Shown here in pieces: positions 11,600 through 24,049 of a stretch of DNA of 64,000 bases (positions within the stretch are counted from its first letter, which is position 1; each line of letters begins with the position of its first letter). The stretch comes from Norana najaformis. Its lineage: Eukaryota; Annelida; Clitellata; Crassiclitellata; Hormogastridae. The notes beneath the pieces are model-generated. The model searched no databases. It saw only the letters and a program-made list of their open reading frames with translations, and had not been told where the DNA came from. Location: assembly GCA_964023275.1 (NCBI GenBank), contig OZ029921.1, positions 7,760,806 through 7,824,805 of the forward strand, written 5' to 3'. Made by a program: the position numbers and the translations under genes.

Positions 11600-11745
11600 G
11601 TTCTCTGACCGAAGGCAGGTCCACTGGCTTCATGCCACCCGGGGATGAGATGAGTGAGGTGGTTTCCCGTTGCCTCCTTGCAACTTGTCCAAGGTCGCTA
11701 CGCAGTGGCTTGAGGGCCCTTGAGAGGTCAATCCGGCACTGTCTA
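11600..11745 (-). mobile_element. SINE-B body fragment lacking the tRNA head
   Basis: The ggcaggtccactggcttcat, gatgagatgagtgaggtggt and caaggtcgctacgcagtggc blocks match SINE-B; the tRNA-like head is missing. Antiparallel ORFs across it are chance. Confidence 0.6.
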
Positions 11746-11849
11746 TCAGGATAACTAGTTACGAGATTATGAACGTCATTTGGTTGAAGTAAATATGCGA
11801 AACGATTTTTACCAGTAAAAATCGTGAATTTTGTTTTAAAAATTGGCTT

Positions 11850-12664
11850 CATATGTCACCATAGTAAAAATTTTAACATTCAAAATAGTCCATGTTGTTT
11901 TTCTTTACACTTATTAGATATCACATTTAACGTAGCTTCCTCCATCTGTAATCATCTTATTCAAATAAGCAACCCCATCTACAATTCACAATCTTTTCCT
12001 GTCCTTGCTGTACTGGCAATGTGTTTTGGACCTGATTCCAAACACTTTTCTTTAGGAATATTTTAATCCTTCTGATCCTGTCTTTCTTTTTATTCTCAAC
12101 CTCTCCCCCTCTGAAGGTTGTTTTCCTTCTTTTTATGCCCATGGTTAAGTTTACTTCTCAAGAAACCATTGCGATATTGGGAAAGCGTTGATTGTAGGGA
12201 GGACCCTGGGGCACAGGCCCCGGCAATAATTTGTATTTCATAGATGACCTCAATATCGACTAGTCTTGTTTAAAATGCTTGTATCAGTCGACTTCCTAAG
12301 CATCCAGATTTTTATAAGCATATTAAATTTGAAAGTATAGTTAGAGGTTGGGTAAATGTTTGCGTTTGCGTCCAAATTAATAGAGGCTTATTTTCTTACA
12401 CTGTTTCAACAATAATCCTGATCAGTTGGCAAAAATGTACTGACAATCCCACCTACCGATCCAACAACAAACAGACTCCTGTCGCTTACATTTATCGACA
12501 AAGAACTGGTTGGTGGCTTATTTGAATAAAAACAAGTCATATTAATGTATGTTTTAAACAGATGAAATCGATTGTCACTGATCAATATACTAGTACCAAC
12601 ACTGAATATCCAAGAACACTTCACTGCACTGTCTGCTTCCTGCAGCCAATATTGTGATTTCCGA
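11850..12664. other. Spacer before unit 2, no recognised feature
   Basis: Short chance ORFs on both strands; no domain, repeat copy or splice-consistent exon found. Confidence 0.5.
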
Positions 12665-13408
12665 ACGCTTATAAGTACATGAAGTAAGTGATACTATTGG
12701 CAATATATTGGCTTATAAGAAGAAAAGTGAGGGTTTTTCTGAACTGTTTTAAATAAGGTCTTTCTGTGTAAGGAAACAATTTTGTATGAATGCTTTATAG
12801 CCGTTCAAGTCTACAGGCGTTCCTGCTACACTCATGTCTGGTCTCAACAATCGCAAGTAGTGAATGAAGCCGGGTTCTTAAAGTACGTACGCCCCCACTT
12901 AAATTTGGTAGATTGACTTGGTAAAAGTTTACCAAACCCCAAAACCATTTAGCCCACGCACCAGCTTCAGAATATGGATTTGTTCGTCATGAATCCGGAA
13001 GTCGTCACTGGACAATAAGAGGGTTTCTACATATTTTATTTCATCCCATTCATTCACAGCGGGAGGTTATTCCATGTAGATTGTCCAACCACTGAAAGAG
13101 CACAACGTAAGCCACAACAACTGTGCTATGCTGCCAGACTTAATAAATCAATGGTCATTATGGCTAGACTAAAATTATTCGTACTCGACTTGCGACATGT
13201 AACGTCAACATCGTTAAAAGCAGATTAGCATAGCAGATAAACTTAAAATTTCCCTGTATAGTACTTCATAGGCCCTATATCTAAATTGTAAATGAGAGTT
13301 TCGTCTTAAGCTGTTATTCGCTATATTTCATATAAATCTACACTCTTCTGAATTGTTAGAACGCTTCACACCTGTTTCACTGCGCGTCTCTCTTTCTACA
13401 TTACTGCA

Positions 13409-14936
13409 ATGGCTACTAATCAGGATGTCTGGATCGTCTTGGTTTGCTTGGCCATTCTATCGTCATCTTTCGAAAGCCAAGTGCACAGTTGTACAGATGA
13501 AGCACACCAGGTAGCCTAATTATTCATTTCCCTACTGTACATATGTATACATGCATATGTTTATATATCGGTTTAAATATTTTTCTAGGCGTTTAATAAA
13601 GCGCCTTTTAAGTAACCGTAATCGTAATCCCGAGATTTCTGCAGAGCCCAACGATAGCCACGTCACTGGGAACAAGTTTATTCACAGGCGCTCAGTTAAA
13701 ACAAAAACGATAGGCAAGTGTTCGGTTCCAGGTCAAAATCTAGGAGTCAGGCAAAGAGACAGCATGGCAACTACGGTGGGTGATGTTTCGGATTTGAGCG
13801 GAAAGAGGGATAAAAGGGAAAAGGTCAGTCAGGATAGGGATATGTGAAAGTACCTCACAAAAGCGTTGCCTTCGCTAGCCTGAGTGGAGTCAAAGTTCAT
13901 TAAGAAACATGAGTTCATGTGTATGTAAATGTTTGAATAACTGGAAAAATTATTACCCTAATTTCAACAATATTTGTGGTATAATTGCAGTTTGTTTTTT
14001 GCTGATTTTACTTCGTGCAGCTGCAAGCTTTAAAGGAGGCGAAGCGTGTGAAACGTAACATCAGAGAAGATTTTTCAGGAGATGAACCACTACGAGACAA
14101 TTGTAAGTGACCAGAAAAGTATTACTCTACCATATACAATTTTCATCCATGTGTATAGATATTATATAATTATATATTAGCTAACTCCGTCACTGCCTGT
14201 AATCGGGTAGTGCCACTCTCAAGCCTGGATGGAGGAGGGCGACGTCAACGGCCTTTGAGGCCATAAAATATCGCTAAACACTGGAACTACTACTATATAG
14301 TAACTGTCGTATAGAAACGCACATCTCAGCTACTACTGAAATTGAAGGCCGAAAAAAACTACGCATCCGAAGCAAGCGTTGACACTGTGCTCGAACATTA
14401 TCGGATCTAGAGGGGCTAACGTGGTCGTATCCGCATCTAGGACTTTGTCCTGGGCTTCCCTTCCCCTAATCCAAACTTAGTGGCTCTTCTATCCATGGCT
14501 CCGTCGTCGTAAAATGAAATTTGTGCACTTTTGAGTCAGTCGCTACTGCAATTAATCATAATTATTGCCTATTAATGTGAAACAGTCAAACTTATGTGTG
14601 ATACGTATTAAACTTCTCAGCCATGTCACTTGAAATTCAGTGAGGTCAGAGGTATTGAGCATCAGACCATGAAGAACTTTCATCTGTTCACGCTTATTAT
14701 TATAATTTTTCTCCGAAGTATTTTGTAATCCCTCCGGAACTGAAACATTAGTCTGGGAGCTGTTGAAGGTGTGATTGGGTAACAATTATTTTTTTTACAC
14801 GAGGTACATATGATCCCACATGCGAGAAAAAATTATCCGGAGATTAGTAAATATGACGTCTGGAACGACTACGTGTCATTCGTTCTTGGCAAGGAGAAGG
14901 TACTGCGATGAGCAGCGGCATTAAAACGGCATTATC

Positions 14937-15033
<97 letters not shown>

Positions 15034-15097
15034 GTAATAACAACAACAATCGTCTCAAGATTAAAAGTTTAAATGAAAAAATTATTATTATTATTAT

Positions 15098-15138
<41 letters not shown>

Positions 15139-16470
15139 TTGGTAGTAGTGGTATTGGTAGTATTAGTGGTACTACTACTGCTACTACTGCTACTACTGTT
15201 ACAATCATCATCATCATCGTCGCCGTCATTTTCATGTTCTTAGTTAGTATTTCAACTTTTGCGTAACAGCAATGATCAATTCAACTCTTTATAAATGATT
15301 TTCATTGTATTTTAGCCACAGGCCTATTTCTAAGTCACAGTGGAACAGAAACTGGTATCAACAAGAGAGACTCCCGGACAGCTCTGTGTTGCTGTAAAGA
15401 GGATTCAAGGACTGAATGTAATTTGAACTATATATATGTTTTATAACTCTACCATTATAACTATATACATGTTTTTTAACTCTACCATTATAATGATATT
15501 TCTTTCATTAAAAGTTGTATAGTTTCCATTTATAGCTGAGTTAAGCCAGCTATGACTTAAATGGCTGCTTTTCTTCTAATTGCTCGTTATAAACTGCGAT
15601 TTATAGTTTAAAGTATTGGTGCGAGGAATTAGAGCTCGGTCCAGGAGCCTATCGATTGTGAAAAATACATCCAAACGCAGAATGATCCATATTTCTGAGA
15701 AGAGCGCCCTCTTTATTACGAAACGCACCATGGTTCTCTCTCTCTTTTCAACCGTCCTCGGTACGAGGGTTGGTCGCATTGTAGACGATTCCTTTCCATC
15801 CACTCCTATCCTCGGTTCTTCTCAGCAACCTCTCTGTGTCCATGCCGGACCATTCACTGATGTTGTCCATCCATCTCTTTCTTGGTCTTCCTCTTGCTCT
15901 GGATCCCGGAACTGTTCCCTGCATGATCTCTTTCTCCAAGCAATCACCCTGTTTTCTCATTATGTGTCCAAAGTACGACATCTTTCTTCTTTTGATTAAT
16001 TCAAGTAAACTCCTTTCCACGCCAGCCGTCTCCAGCACCCACTCATTTGTTCTTTTTTCTGTCCACCATGGTTACTTATTCATAGTTAGAAATTAAAAAA
16101 TTGTGATAATTCCTACCCAGAGATTAATTATTTTATTGTGTTTTCAAAGCAGCAGAATTAGGCATAAAGAATCTTTACGACCTAATTTAGTTCATTTAAA
16201 ACTTTAATTCTTAATTCGATTTTCTTGTCTATTTTTGTTACGTTCTCCTAATAAAAATAAAATTTGCTTATTCTTGTAGTTCAATCTACTGATAGCGGAT
16301 GTGAAGCAAACTGTATCTTGCCTGGATGGGCTGGTAGATATAGTTGTTCATGCGATACAGGCTTGATATGCTGCGATTGCTACTGTCACTGGTGGTATGG
16401 CCCCGTCTGTAAAACGCGAAAATTCCACTTTTATTATGCCAAACCCCCAAACGTTCCTCAGATCTATTGA
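13409..16470 (+). CDS. A2: secreted Cys-rich protein, tandem paralogue
   Basis: Exons 13409-13510, 14021-14102, 15316-15417 and 16280-16470 (phases 0, 1, 1) give 158 aa. The signal peptide differs from A1 at a few positions (MATNQDVWIVLVCLAILS). Exon 3 reads GINKR then DSRTALCCCK, restoring the triple Cys, so 12 Cys follow the Lys-Arg site and could form six disulfides. Exon 4 keeps all nine Cys and the HWWYGPVC end, with a longer tail finishing in NVPQIY. A 328-bp LINE fragment sits in the last intron (15736-16063) with an intact 10-bp target duplication, so it arrived after the gene copied and probably does not affect splicing. Intron 2 holds a long trinucleotide microsatellite just upstream of exon 3. 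Of the copies, this one looks most clearly complete. Confidence 0.82.
14936..15222. repeat. Compound trinucleotide microsatellite before exon 3 of A2
   Basis: (TTA)n, (AAT)n, (TAG)n and (ACT)n in succession. The minus-strand poly-Leu/Ile ORF is an artefact. Confidence 0.9.
15736..16063 (-). mobile_element. 5'-truncated LINE with clean target-site duplication, in last intron of A2
   Basis: The minus strand encodes KRRKMSYFGHIMRK, then GRPRKRWMDNISEW and RTEDRSGWKGIV, the C-terminal end of a LINE reverse transcriptase of the type common in invertebrates. A CACCATGGTT duplication flanks it (15726-15735 and 16064-16073). Unit 1 has one uninterrupted CACCATGGTT at 5530. The left end is CT-rich, which is a GA-rich 3' tail on the element strand. 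Confidence 0.85.
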
Positions 16471-16781
16471 ACGGCATATTGCAAAAATTGGCCTCCATTT
16501 AAGACATTTAATACACATGTAGCAATGAATCTAGAAGTTCATTTAAAACAAAAACTACATTTGAAAACAATGATAGTATTAAAAAATTAGTGAAAAATTC
16601 AATTAATGACATTACTGGTGATTTTTTGCGTTGTTGCTTTCAATATTGAAGAAAAAAACAATAACCATAACAATATATGAGCGGTGCACGACTCCGTTCC
16701 TATTTTCTTATTCTCTCTGAGCAAAACCACAAGATAAAGATGCTCGCGACATTTAAACAAATATATTAAATTCTTACTGGG

Positions 16782-17182
16782 GCACGGTAGCATATTGGAT
16801 AGAGCGCTCGGCTTGTGACGCGCAGAGTATGGGTTCGAGCCTCGTCCGAGACGTTTACTGTGTATGGACTGTTACAAAATGCGCTAGAAGATGATATCGG
16901 ACCTTGGGCGCGGGAAAAAACTTACCCATGGAGTGGGCACTAAGGAAGGAGTGGCTGGGGCACACGTTGAATTAGGGGACGGAAAGTCCGAGGTATCAGA
17001 AGCATTTCTCTAGTTGAAGTTGCTGAGGGAAAGAGCGAGGGAAGAAGTCTTTGGTCAGAGAGACCAGTTGCTAGAATTCGGGAAATTCGAAGAAGGATTC
17101 GGTCGGACGGAAGGACTGGAGGAGCGATGAGAGTCTGAGAAACCGAGAAGAGCTTAGAGTCGCTTAGTCTTCGTAAGTGAAG

Positions 17183-17217
<35 letters not shown>

Positions 17218-18035
17218 GTGAAGTTGTGTATGTATTCAGAATTTATGTTTGAGGGTGCTTTTTTCAAGAGTATGCTTTAGTCGTGTGTGTATATATATAT
17301 ATATGGTCCTGAGTGTGTGCAGAATTTGGCAAATTAAAGGTTCGCCTTAGTCAAGCTGAAATGCGTTATGTATATACAATATATATTATATATATATAAC
17401 TAGCGTGAATAATTCTTTTGTCGAATTGGAGTTCTAATTGACGGATTTTAGCTAACGGTTGGATGGAGACTTTTGAGTACAGAAATCTGAATAGTTACTA
17501 CTGAATATTTAACGAGAATTTGTGTTTATAGGCTTATACGGCATTGTATGTGAAAGGCTGCTTATTTCAGCGTATTGTTTAGAACTTTCTTAGATATATA
17601 TTTAGCCCGGTTGGTTGTCTGGTTGGTTGTTTTGGAGTGGAGCTGTGGACCAAGTCAAGGTCTTTTGATTGTAATTCTGCTGGTAAAGAGAAACGGAGCT
17701 GAAATCACGCTGGAAACCGCGTCTCTCTGCTGTGACCGATGGACTGTGCTTGTGGCCTGTGTATCGTGAGAATTAATTGCATTTGAATCGAACTTTATGA
17801 ACTTTATACATATATAATTATGTTGAAGGGTCAACGTAAATATGAACTGTATATAATTTTCAGGTAAATAACTCCTGTGTTAATATAATCTTGGGTTCGG
17901 TGGTTCAATTTACGTGTAGGCCAGAAACGAACTCGTAACAGGGACCTCGAGCAAGTCCTTAAGTCGCAATTGCTCGGCGCCATCGATGAATGCGAAAGCA
18001 TTAGATAGCGGCGCTTAATAAATGCAGAATAAATA
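16782..18035 (+). mobile_element. SINE-A copy interrupted by an LTR, unit 2
   Basis: The head (16782-16869, box B GGTTCGAGCC at 16832) and the body (17941-18035, ctcgagcaagtccttaagtc, attgctcggcgccatc) are the two halves of one SINE, in the same place in the unit as the 6.2-kb copy. Confidence 0.75.
16870..17940. mobile_element. Probable solo LTR inside a SINE, unit 2
   Basis: It begins TGTTAC and ends GTAACA, and splits a SINE copy that is unbroken in unit 1. Flanking 5-mers are tggac and gggac, close to a 5-bp target duplication. At 1.07 kb with no coding domain it fits a solo LTR of a Ty3/Gypsy-like family. Its absence from unit 1 dates it after the unit 1/2 split. Confidence 0.65.
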
Positions 18036-18199
18036 ACTTCAGAACTGACCATTCTTTATTTAGTCTTAGCATATATTTAGGTCCAATAGGCCATCACGTT
18101 AATAAAAAGAGCCTACTGCTCCTATTTAGGACATAGATCTATTAAATCTATGAAGCAAAAGAAGTGGATCAACGGCACCTGGATGCATCTGTGTCTATA

Positions 18200-18440
18200 G
18201 ACTCCACAAACCAGTCGCTACCGCAAACTGACATTCTTTCGCTAATTTCTTACCTAATTCCCGCTTGATTTCTTCCGATTCTGCATGAAGGTGACGATAC
18301 ACTGTTCGAACACTGGAAGAATCAACAGACATGCTTTATACCGACTGATAGCATATTTTCTGCAAAATTTTCTAACCTTCTTCCTCGACAATAGGAAATG
18401 GACGAATATCTGTAGCGCACGTCCTGACGCTACACAAGTC
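18200..18440 (-). mobile_element. hAT transposase remnant, unit 2
   Basis: Copy of the unit 1 remnant with the same LAKERMSVC-to-FSSV region. Open frames across it differ from those in unit 3, showing decay. Confidence 0.6.
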
Positions 18441-20029
18441 TTTTGATTTCCAAATCTAGCAACGATCACAACCAATCGCGACGAATTTCCAAGGATATCC
18501 TTATATCGACGATTTTCACAGAACATTTTAAACGGCCGCTCAACAAAAGCTTCAGAAGATCGTACGATTTACGAATAAAACTGCCACTTGTCGAATAACT
18601 TTCGAATGATGAATCTCCAGAGCAATAATTTGCACGAATCCTCGCAACTTTATCGTCGGATTGCCGTAAATTATCAAACTAACATTTTAGACCTGCACTC
18701 TGGCCCGTGTAAGAATCCATATCTGTTGGTCCTAAACTAAAAGGCTATAAAATCACGTTGTATCAGAAAAAGACTATAAGGACAAGTTAAACTTATAATG
18801 AGATGGTCTCTAGTTTGTCTTTTGATTCGTCCAAACATGACATCCGCTAAGAATATACTTACTTTGAACCCCTCCCCTTATCTGCATTTGTCCGCATTTG
18901 CCGTTACCCTCCCCATTCCCTACGGAGCACTAAGTCCCATGAATTAGGCTTATCTGTTCATCTTGCAGAGCTAACTGAGCTATGTAGTGGAATACTTTGA
19001 TACTGTCGAGTCCAGCAGGAGGACTCTAATAATTTAGACCCCACGCGGTACGGAGTTCCGTCTGACTGAAGTTAGTGTTTAGGACACATAACAGTCTGTA
19101 CCAAATTTAGATTTGGACATTGGCACTGGGCATAACCCCTCCTTTTGTCCGCATTTGAATGTCCCTTCCCTGCCCCTTTGCGAACGTTTTGATGGACGAG
19201 ATCTATGCTAATATTGCCAAAGAGCTTACGCATATATATATATGACCCAGGTTGATTTCTTCCAATGCACGGATATTAGGCTACAAACGGATGCATAGTC
19301 GATTCCTTGGGCATCTGGAAAATCTAGTTTAATGTAATCTAATGACTCCTTTAGCGCCTTTATTATAATGCCCAAGGGATCAGTCGATGGACGCTTCAAG
19401 TAAAATCAAAACCAAAGACTATATATCGTCCATTGATGAAGCCATGTCGAATTCTGGGTCAGAGAAACCAGAAGTAAGGCAACGATGGGTGAGCAAGTTG
19501 AAACAGATGAGCCTTAAGTGTAGATCTGAATGACATCAAAGAACTGACAGAACGAAGGCCACGAATGAAGGATTGAACGAAAGCAGAAAATGCCTATTTT
19601 ATCAATTTTACAAAGTTATGTACCGGAATCGACATGAATTTCTGTAACACGTGTCGCTTTAAACAATCGAACTCCCATCACCAACCAAGGCTGCTTTGGT
19701 GAAAGCGACATGAGCGTTGGCATTCGCGCATATGGGCTATATTACCGTGAATAAGAAAACCCTCAAACAGTTGGCAGAAATCGAAACTGAGTTAGATTTT
19801 CTACTAGACTGGGCCGGAGTTGCTGAATAATTTTGTGAAAATCGCATGTTTATATCAGAAATAGCGTTCGCAGCACCGGTTATGCTCATGGACGTGGCAA
19901 CTGGATATCTGATGTGACCAGTTTTTTCATGGACAGTCAAAATACTGTAAAATGATGATGATGATGATTATGATGATGATGTAATAGAGAAGGCGGTGCC
20001 TGTGGCGATTCACATTGTAGCAATTTTTC

Positions 20030-20225
20030 AATATACAACGCAGGTCTATTGGTTTTATGCCATCCGGGGATGAGACGAGTGAGATGGTTTTCGGTTGTCT
20101 TCCTCATATACAGTTGTGGGTGAGCAACTTGCCCAAGGTCGCTATGCAGTGGCTTGAGGCAGATTCGAACCCGTTACCCTCCGGCTACGAGGCACAGACC
20201 ATAGTACTACACCACCGCGTGCCAT
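20030..20225 (-). mobile_element. SINE-B copy, unit 3
   Basis: Same order as the 36.75-kb copy (ggcacgcggtggtgtagtac, ggttcgaatc on the minus strand), more diverged. It occupies the equivalent place in the duplicated segment. Confidence 0.7.
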
Positions 20226-21046
20226 ACTGTTCAATGACGCAAAAAATCAAGCAAAAAAATCCTAACGAGTCTGCAGCAGTAAAAGTGTAACTCAGGTGAA
20301 GTATTCATTCTTCATCTATCAGCAGAAAAAGATTAGATGCAATTAATGCGAACCTTCTCTTCTGCAACCTTTCAGACAACTGAGGGAATGATGCACTGAG
20401 ACCAATGCCGACCAACAACCTGAAATAGTGTCTTCATTGTAAAAAATTTCAGGATGATCTAAAACAGAAAAATCCCTTTTGCAATAAAATTTGATTCTTG
20501 CTGTCTGAAGAAGGGTTCCAAAGATTGTCAGCAATCTCTGATTTAAGACGTAGTTCTTTCTCCAAATTTGTATTACAAAATGTCTAATGCGTCTAACAAA
20601 GGCTAATTTTTAAAGCGCCATCTCACATTCGCTATCCTCATGCACAGGCAAATGTATTCATTCGAACGGAGACGTTTAGTATTAAATTGTATGTACAATA
20701 TATATAATTATGAGTCAAATGTGAGACGAGAACTGAAAGTATGGTCGTGCTATTCTTTTACCTTGAATCTTAACGTCAGTGTCAACTGAAGAAGACTTCC
20801 TCCAAAATAAAAGACGATAGCATTTGGTCGAGGCTTATATAGGCATGGAACACGCAGGTGGTTGTGATTTGTGATTCAAGTAAGCACAGGTAGAATCTAG
20901 GAATACACAGATGTGTTTTGATGCTTCAGGTCGGGGGCACTTCTGAGTAGTTTTCACGAGAAGGTAATATATAAATTTGCAATTACGATTACGATACATC
21001 TCAGTTTCAAAAAGCCATACATATAGTATTTACACGTACGAGTTGG

Positions 21047-21467
21047 TATATGCTATATGCGTGATACTCTGCACTGGCTTCCGATCGAGAAGAGAATCCA
21101 GTTCAAAATACTTCTAATAGACAAGATGTCGATTGCTGGTTCGGCTCCGAAATACATCAGAGAGCTTCTCATACCTGTTGCGAGCCAACCGGGTCGTCAA
21201 AGGCTGCGCTCTGCTGCCCGTGGTCAGCTCACAGTTCCGCGCTCCTGCACGACGGCACGGGCAAATCGTGCTTTTTCCTGTGTGGGACCGCTTTTTTGGA
21301 ACAGTCTGCCCCAGAAATTCGATCTCTCGCCCCCTCAGCATCTCAAGAATCATTCTCGGCTCGTCTTAAGACGCATCTTTTCGGTAATCTTCGATAGCGA
21401 CCCTGCAGCGCCTTTGTGAGTTTCTTAAAATGCGCTATACAAGTGCTTGGATACATACATACATACA
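21047..21467 (+). mobile_element. 5'-truncated LINE with (ATAC)n tail, in unit 3 only
   Basis: Encodes RDTLHWLPIEKRIQFKILL and later GPLFWNSLPQKF, the C-terminal region of a CR1/L2-like reverse transcriptase, followed by a gcgctatacaag end and an (ATAC)n tail. The matching site in unit 4 (near 37770) lacks it, so it inserted after the two segments copied, or was lost from unit 4. The frame is open to the end of the fragment. Confidence 0.75.
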
Positions 21468-22651
21468 TCCCTCTGCGCGCTAGTTCGGCAAAATGTCCCT
21501 TCTGGCGAAAATCCTCTGTTGCTTCCAGTTTCTCCTTAGTTTCCTGCGTTCTTCTCTCCTTACTTTCACATTCCCCACCTTTCCAATTTCTTTTCCCTCC
21601 CTCGCACACAGACGGTAGCTCGATCAGTTGTCTATTTGACGCAGATAAAGATGAGACGGTCACTGGGTCGGTCGGGAGTCCATTTAATGCAAAGAAATTT
21701 TCTTCCACTAGGCCAAGGAGAGGCAAAGAGACAGGAAAAAGAGAGGAAGAGGCAGAGGCCGCTGGGAGTTTACCTTTACAAAGTGACAAAGTCATGTGTT
21801 AGCGTAAAAGTTTGAGGCCCCATTGGTAGTTCTTGGACTCTTTCCCTCCATATGATATAAGCTAGCATCGTAAATGCGTATTTTAGCCGATAAATTTCGG
21901 ACTTGGAGTGGAAGACTGTTTCCTAAAAGCCGTATGGGGGCGTATGCTTATGATTTTGTCCCCATGACGTACTGCAAGACTCAGTGTAGGCCTATATTTA
22001 CTGGGCTGGCTCAAGACACGAACACGAACACATGCCGATGCATTCTCTTGTTTACTGAATCATCGTTGCTTTCTCAAAGAGAAGAATCTTTAAAACATCT
22101 ATAAATATTCACTGGAAACATAACATTTCAGTCGCCTAAGATTGCAGAATTTGAAAACAAGGTGTATATTATTAGAATGTTAGATTGCAAATATGTCTCT
22201 GTCGTACGATGCAAAATACACAACACCTAAAACGTTGTAGTTCTCGAGAAACTGTATACTATCAGGTATGCTCCAAAGTTTTTATTTACTTTGACATTGC
22301 TACACAAACAAAGTATAAATAACAGTTGAATACAAAGTGCAAGACGATTAATCCATGGAATATGCAGGTGCATTATGCAACCCCATGGACAAACATTTAC
22401 ACATAAACTCACTCATGTAGTTCGGAAAAAACTGTATCTCAATTATTCATATCGAAAATCTTACGAAAACAAGTTGTATATTATTAGTTATGTCTGTCAC
22501 AAAAGCACAAGACAATAACTCACGAGAAAATGGGCATGCTAGACACACCTGCACACCGACTGATCGAAGCCTATAAAAGTTTCGCTATCACAGTCTTTGT
22601 AGAGAGTTGCTACAGTTCAGATGTCACTTGTCGTCAGATCAACGGTAAGGC

Positions 22652-22738
22652 ACGCAATTCTTATTTTTGGTCAGATTCACGCAACAGTTATTTTTGGTCA
22701 GATTCACGCAATTGTTATTTTTGGTCAGATTCACGATA
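22652..22738. repeat. 27-bp minisatellite, 3 copies, upstream of A3
   Basis: The unit is close to ggtcagattcacgcaa plus tagttattttt. In frame it reads NSYFWSDSR three times, giving a short spurious ORF. It lies about 1.3 kb before the A3 start codon. Confidence 0.85.
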
Positions 22739-24049
22739 AGACACGCAATACTTCGGTTCGTAGTCTCGCCCTTCATTGCACATTTCTTGCCTTAACATAT
22801 TTGCATATATCTAGTGCAGTGCCACATATCATAGGCGATAACTTGAGTTGATGAAATGCTGCATGTCCTTAGAAACTTTCGTCATAGTTTTGAGAGAGTT
22901 AATTTCATACCAGGAAAATGTTGCTTTATTTTATTATCCCGAGTACAAAATATGATCCCTCGTGGTTTAAAACTACTGAAGACGAGCAACGTTATCTGGT
23001 ACGGAACCTATTCTTCAAGTTCTACCAAAGGGAATGTGATATAGAAATCAGCTGTGTTGAAGAAAAGAATTGCCAATGCTAAGCGTTGAAAAGGAGATGT
23101 CTCTTTAGCATCTTGAGACACGTTACTGAAGCTTTTTTCAGCTTTTTAAGGAAGGCCAGACCAGCCGTAAGCCTAAGCTATATCAATGCAATAGAGACAA
23201 GAAGGCTTAATCAAAATAAGAAAAGTGTAGTCTTTCTCTCATCTCATGTAAACAGCTTCTGTTTAAATAAGGCCTTATCGTGTAAGGCAGTAATTTTGTA
23301 TGAATGTATTATAGCCGTTCAAGTCTACAATCGTTCCTGCTGCATTGTTGCCTGCTCTTAATAGTCGTCAGTAGTGAATGGAGCGGGGTGCTTAAAGTAC
23401 GTACGCCCCCACTTAAATTTGGTAGATTCACGTGGTAAAAGTTTGCCAAAATCTAAAACCACCTAGCCCACGTCCCAGCTTCAGAATTTGGATCTGTCCC
23501 TCACGAATCCGAAAGTTGCCACTAGACATTAAGAGGGTTTCTACATATTTTATTTCATACGATTAAACCATAGCATTTATGTAGCGCCCCTTCAAAATGT
23601 CTACTTTATGGCGCTCCTAGTCAAGTGAAGGTGAAAGAGGAGTTTTAAGTGTTGATGAAAGGTACATGTTCCTGTCCAGAAGGACACACAGCTCCAGCAG
23701 AATGTTATTTCATGTAGATGGCTCAACCACTGAAAGGGCACAACGTAAGCCACAACAACTGTGCTATGCTGCCAGACTTAATAAATCAATGGTCATTATG
23801 GCTAGACTAAAATTATTCGTATTCGACTTTCGACATGTAATGTCAACATCGTTAAAAGCAGATTAACATAGCAGATAAATTTAAAATTTCCCTGCATAGT
23901 ACTTCATAGGCCCTATCTCTAAATTGTAAATGAGAGTTTCGTCTTAAGCTACTGTTATTCGCTGTATTTCATAAAAATCTACACTCTTCTGAATTGTTAG
24001 AACGCTTCACACCTGTTTCACTGCGCGTCTCTCTTTCTACATCACTGCA

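Larger units (their letters stand above)
12664..19860 (+). repeat. Tandem segmental duplication, unit 2
   Basis: Second copy of the unit, holding A2. Relative to unit 1 it lacks the 2.6-3.6 kb LINE, and carries an extra LINE insertion (15736-16063) and a solo LTR (16870-17940) inside the shared SINE. Its 3' part matches unit 1 at a constant offset of 11,639 with a long identical stretch. Confidence 0.8.
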
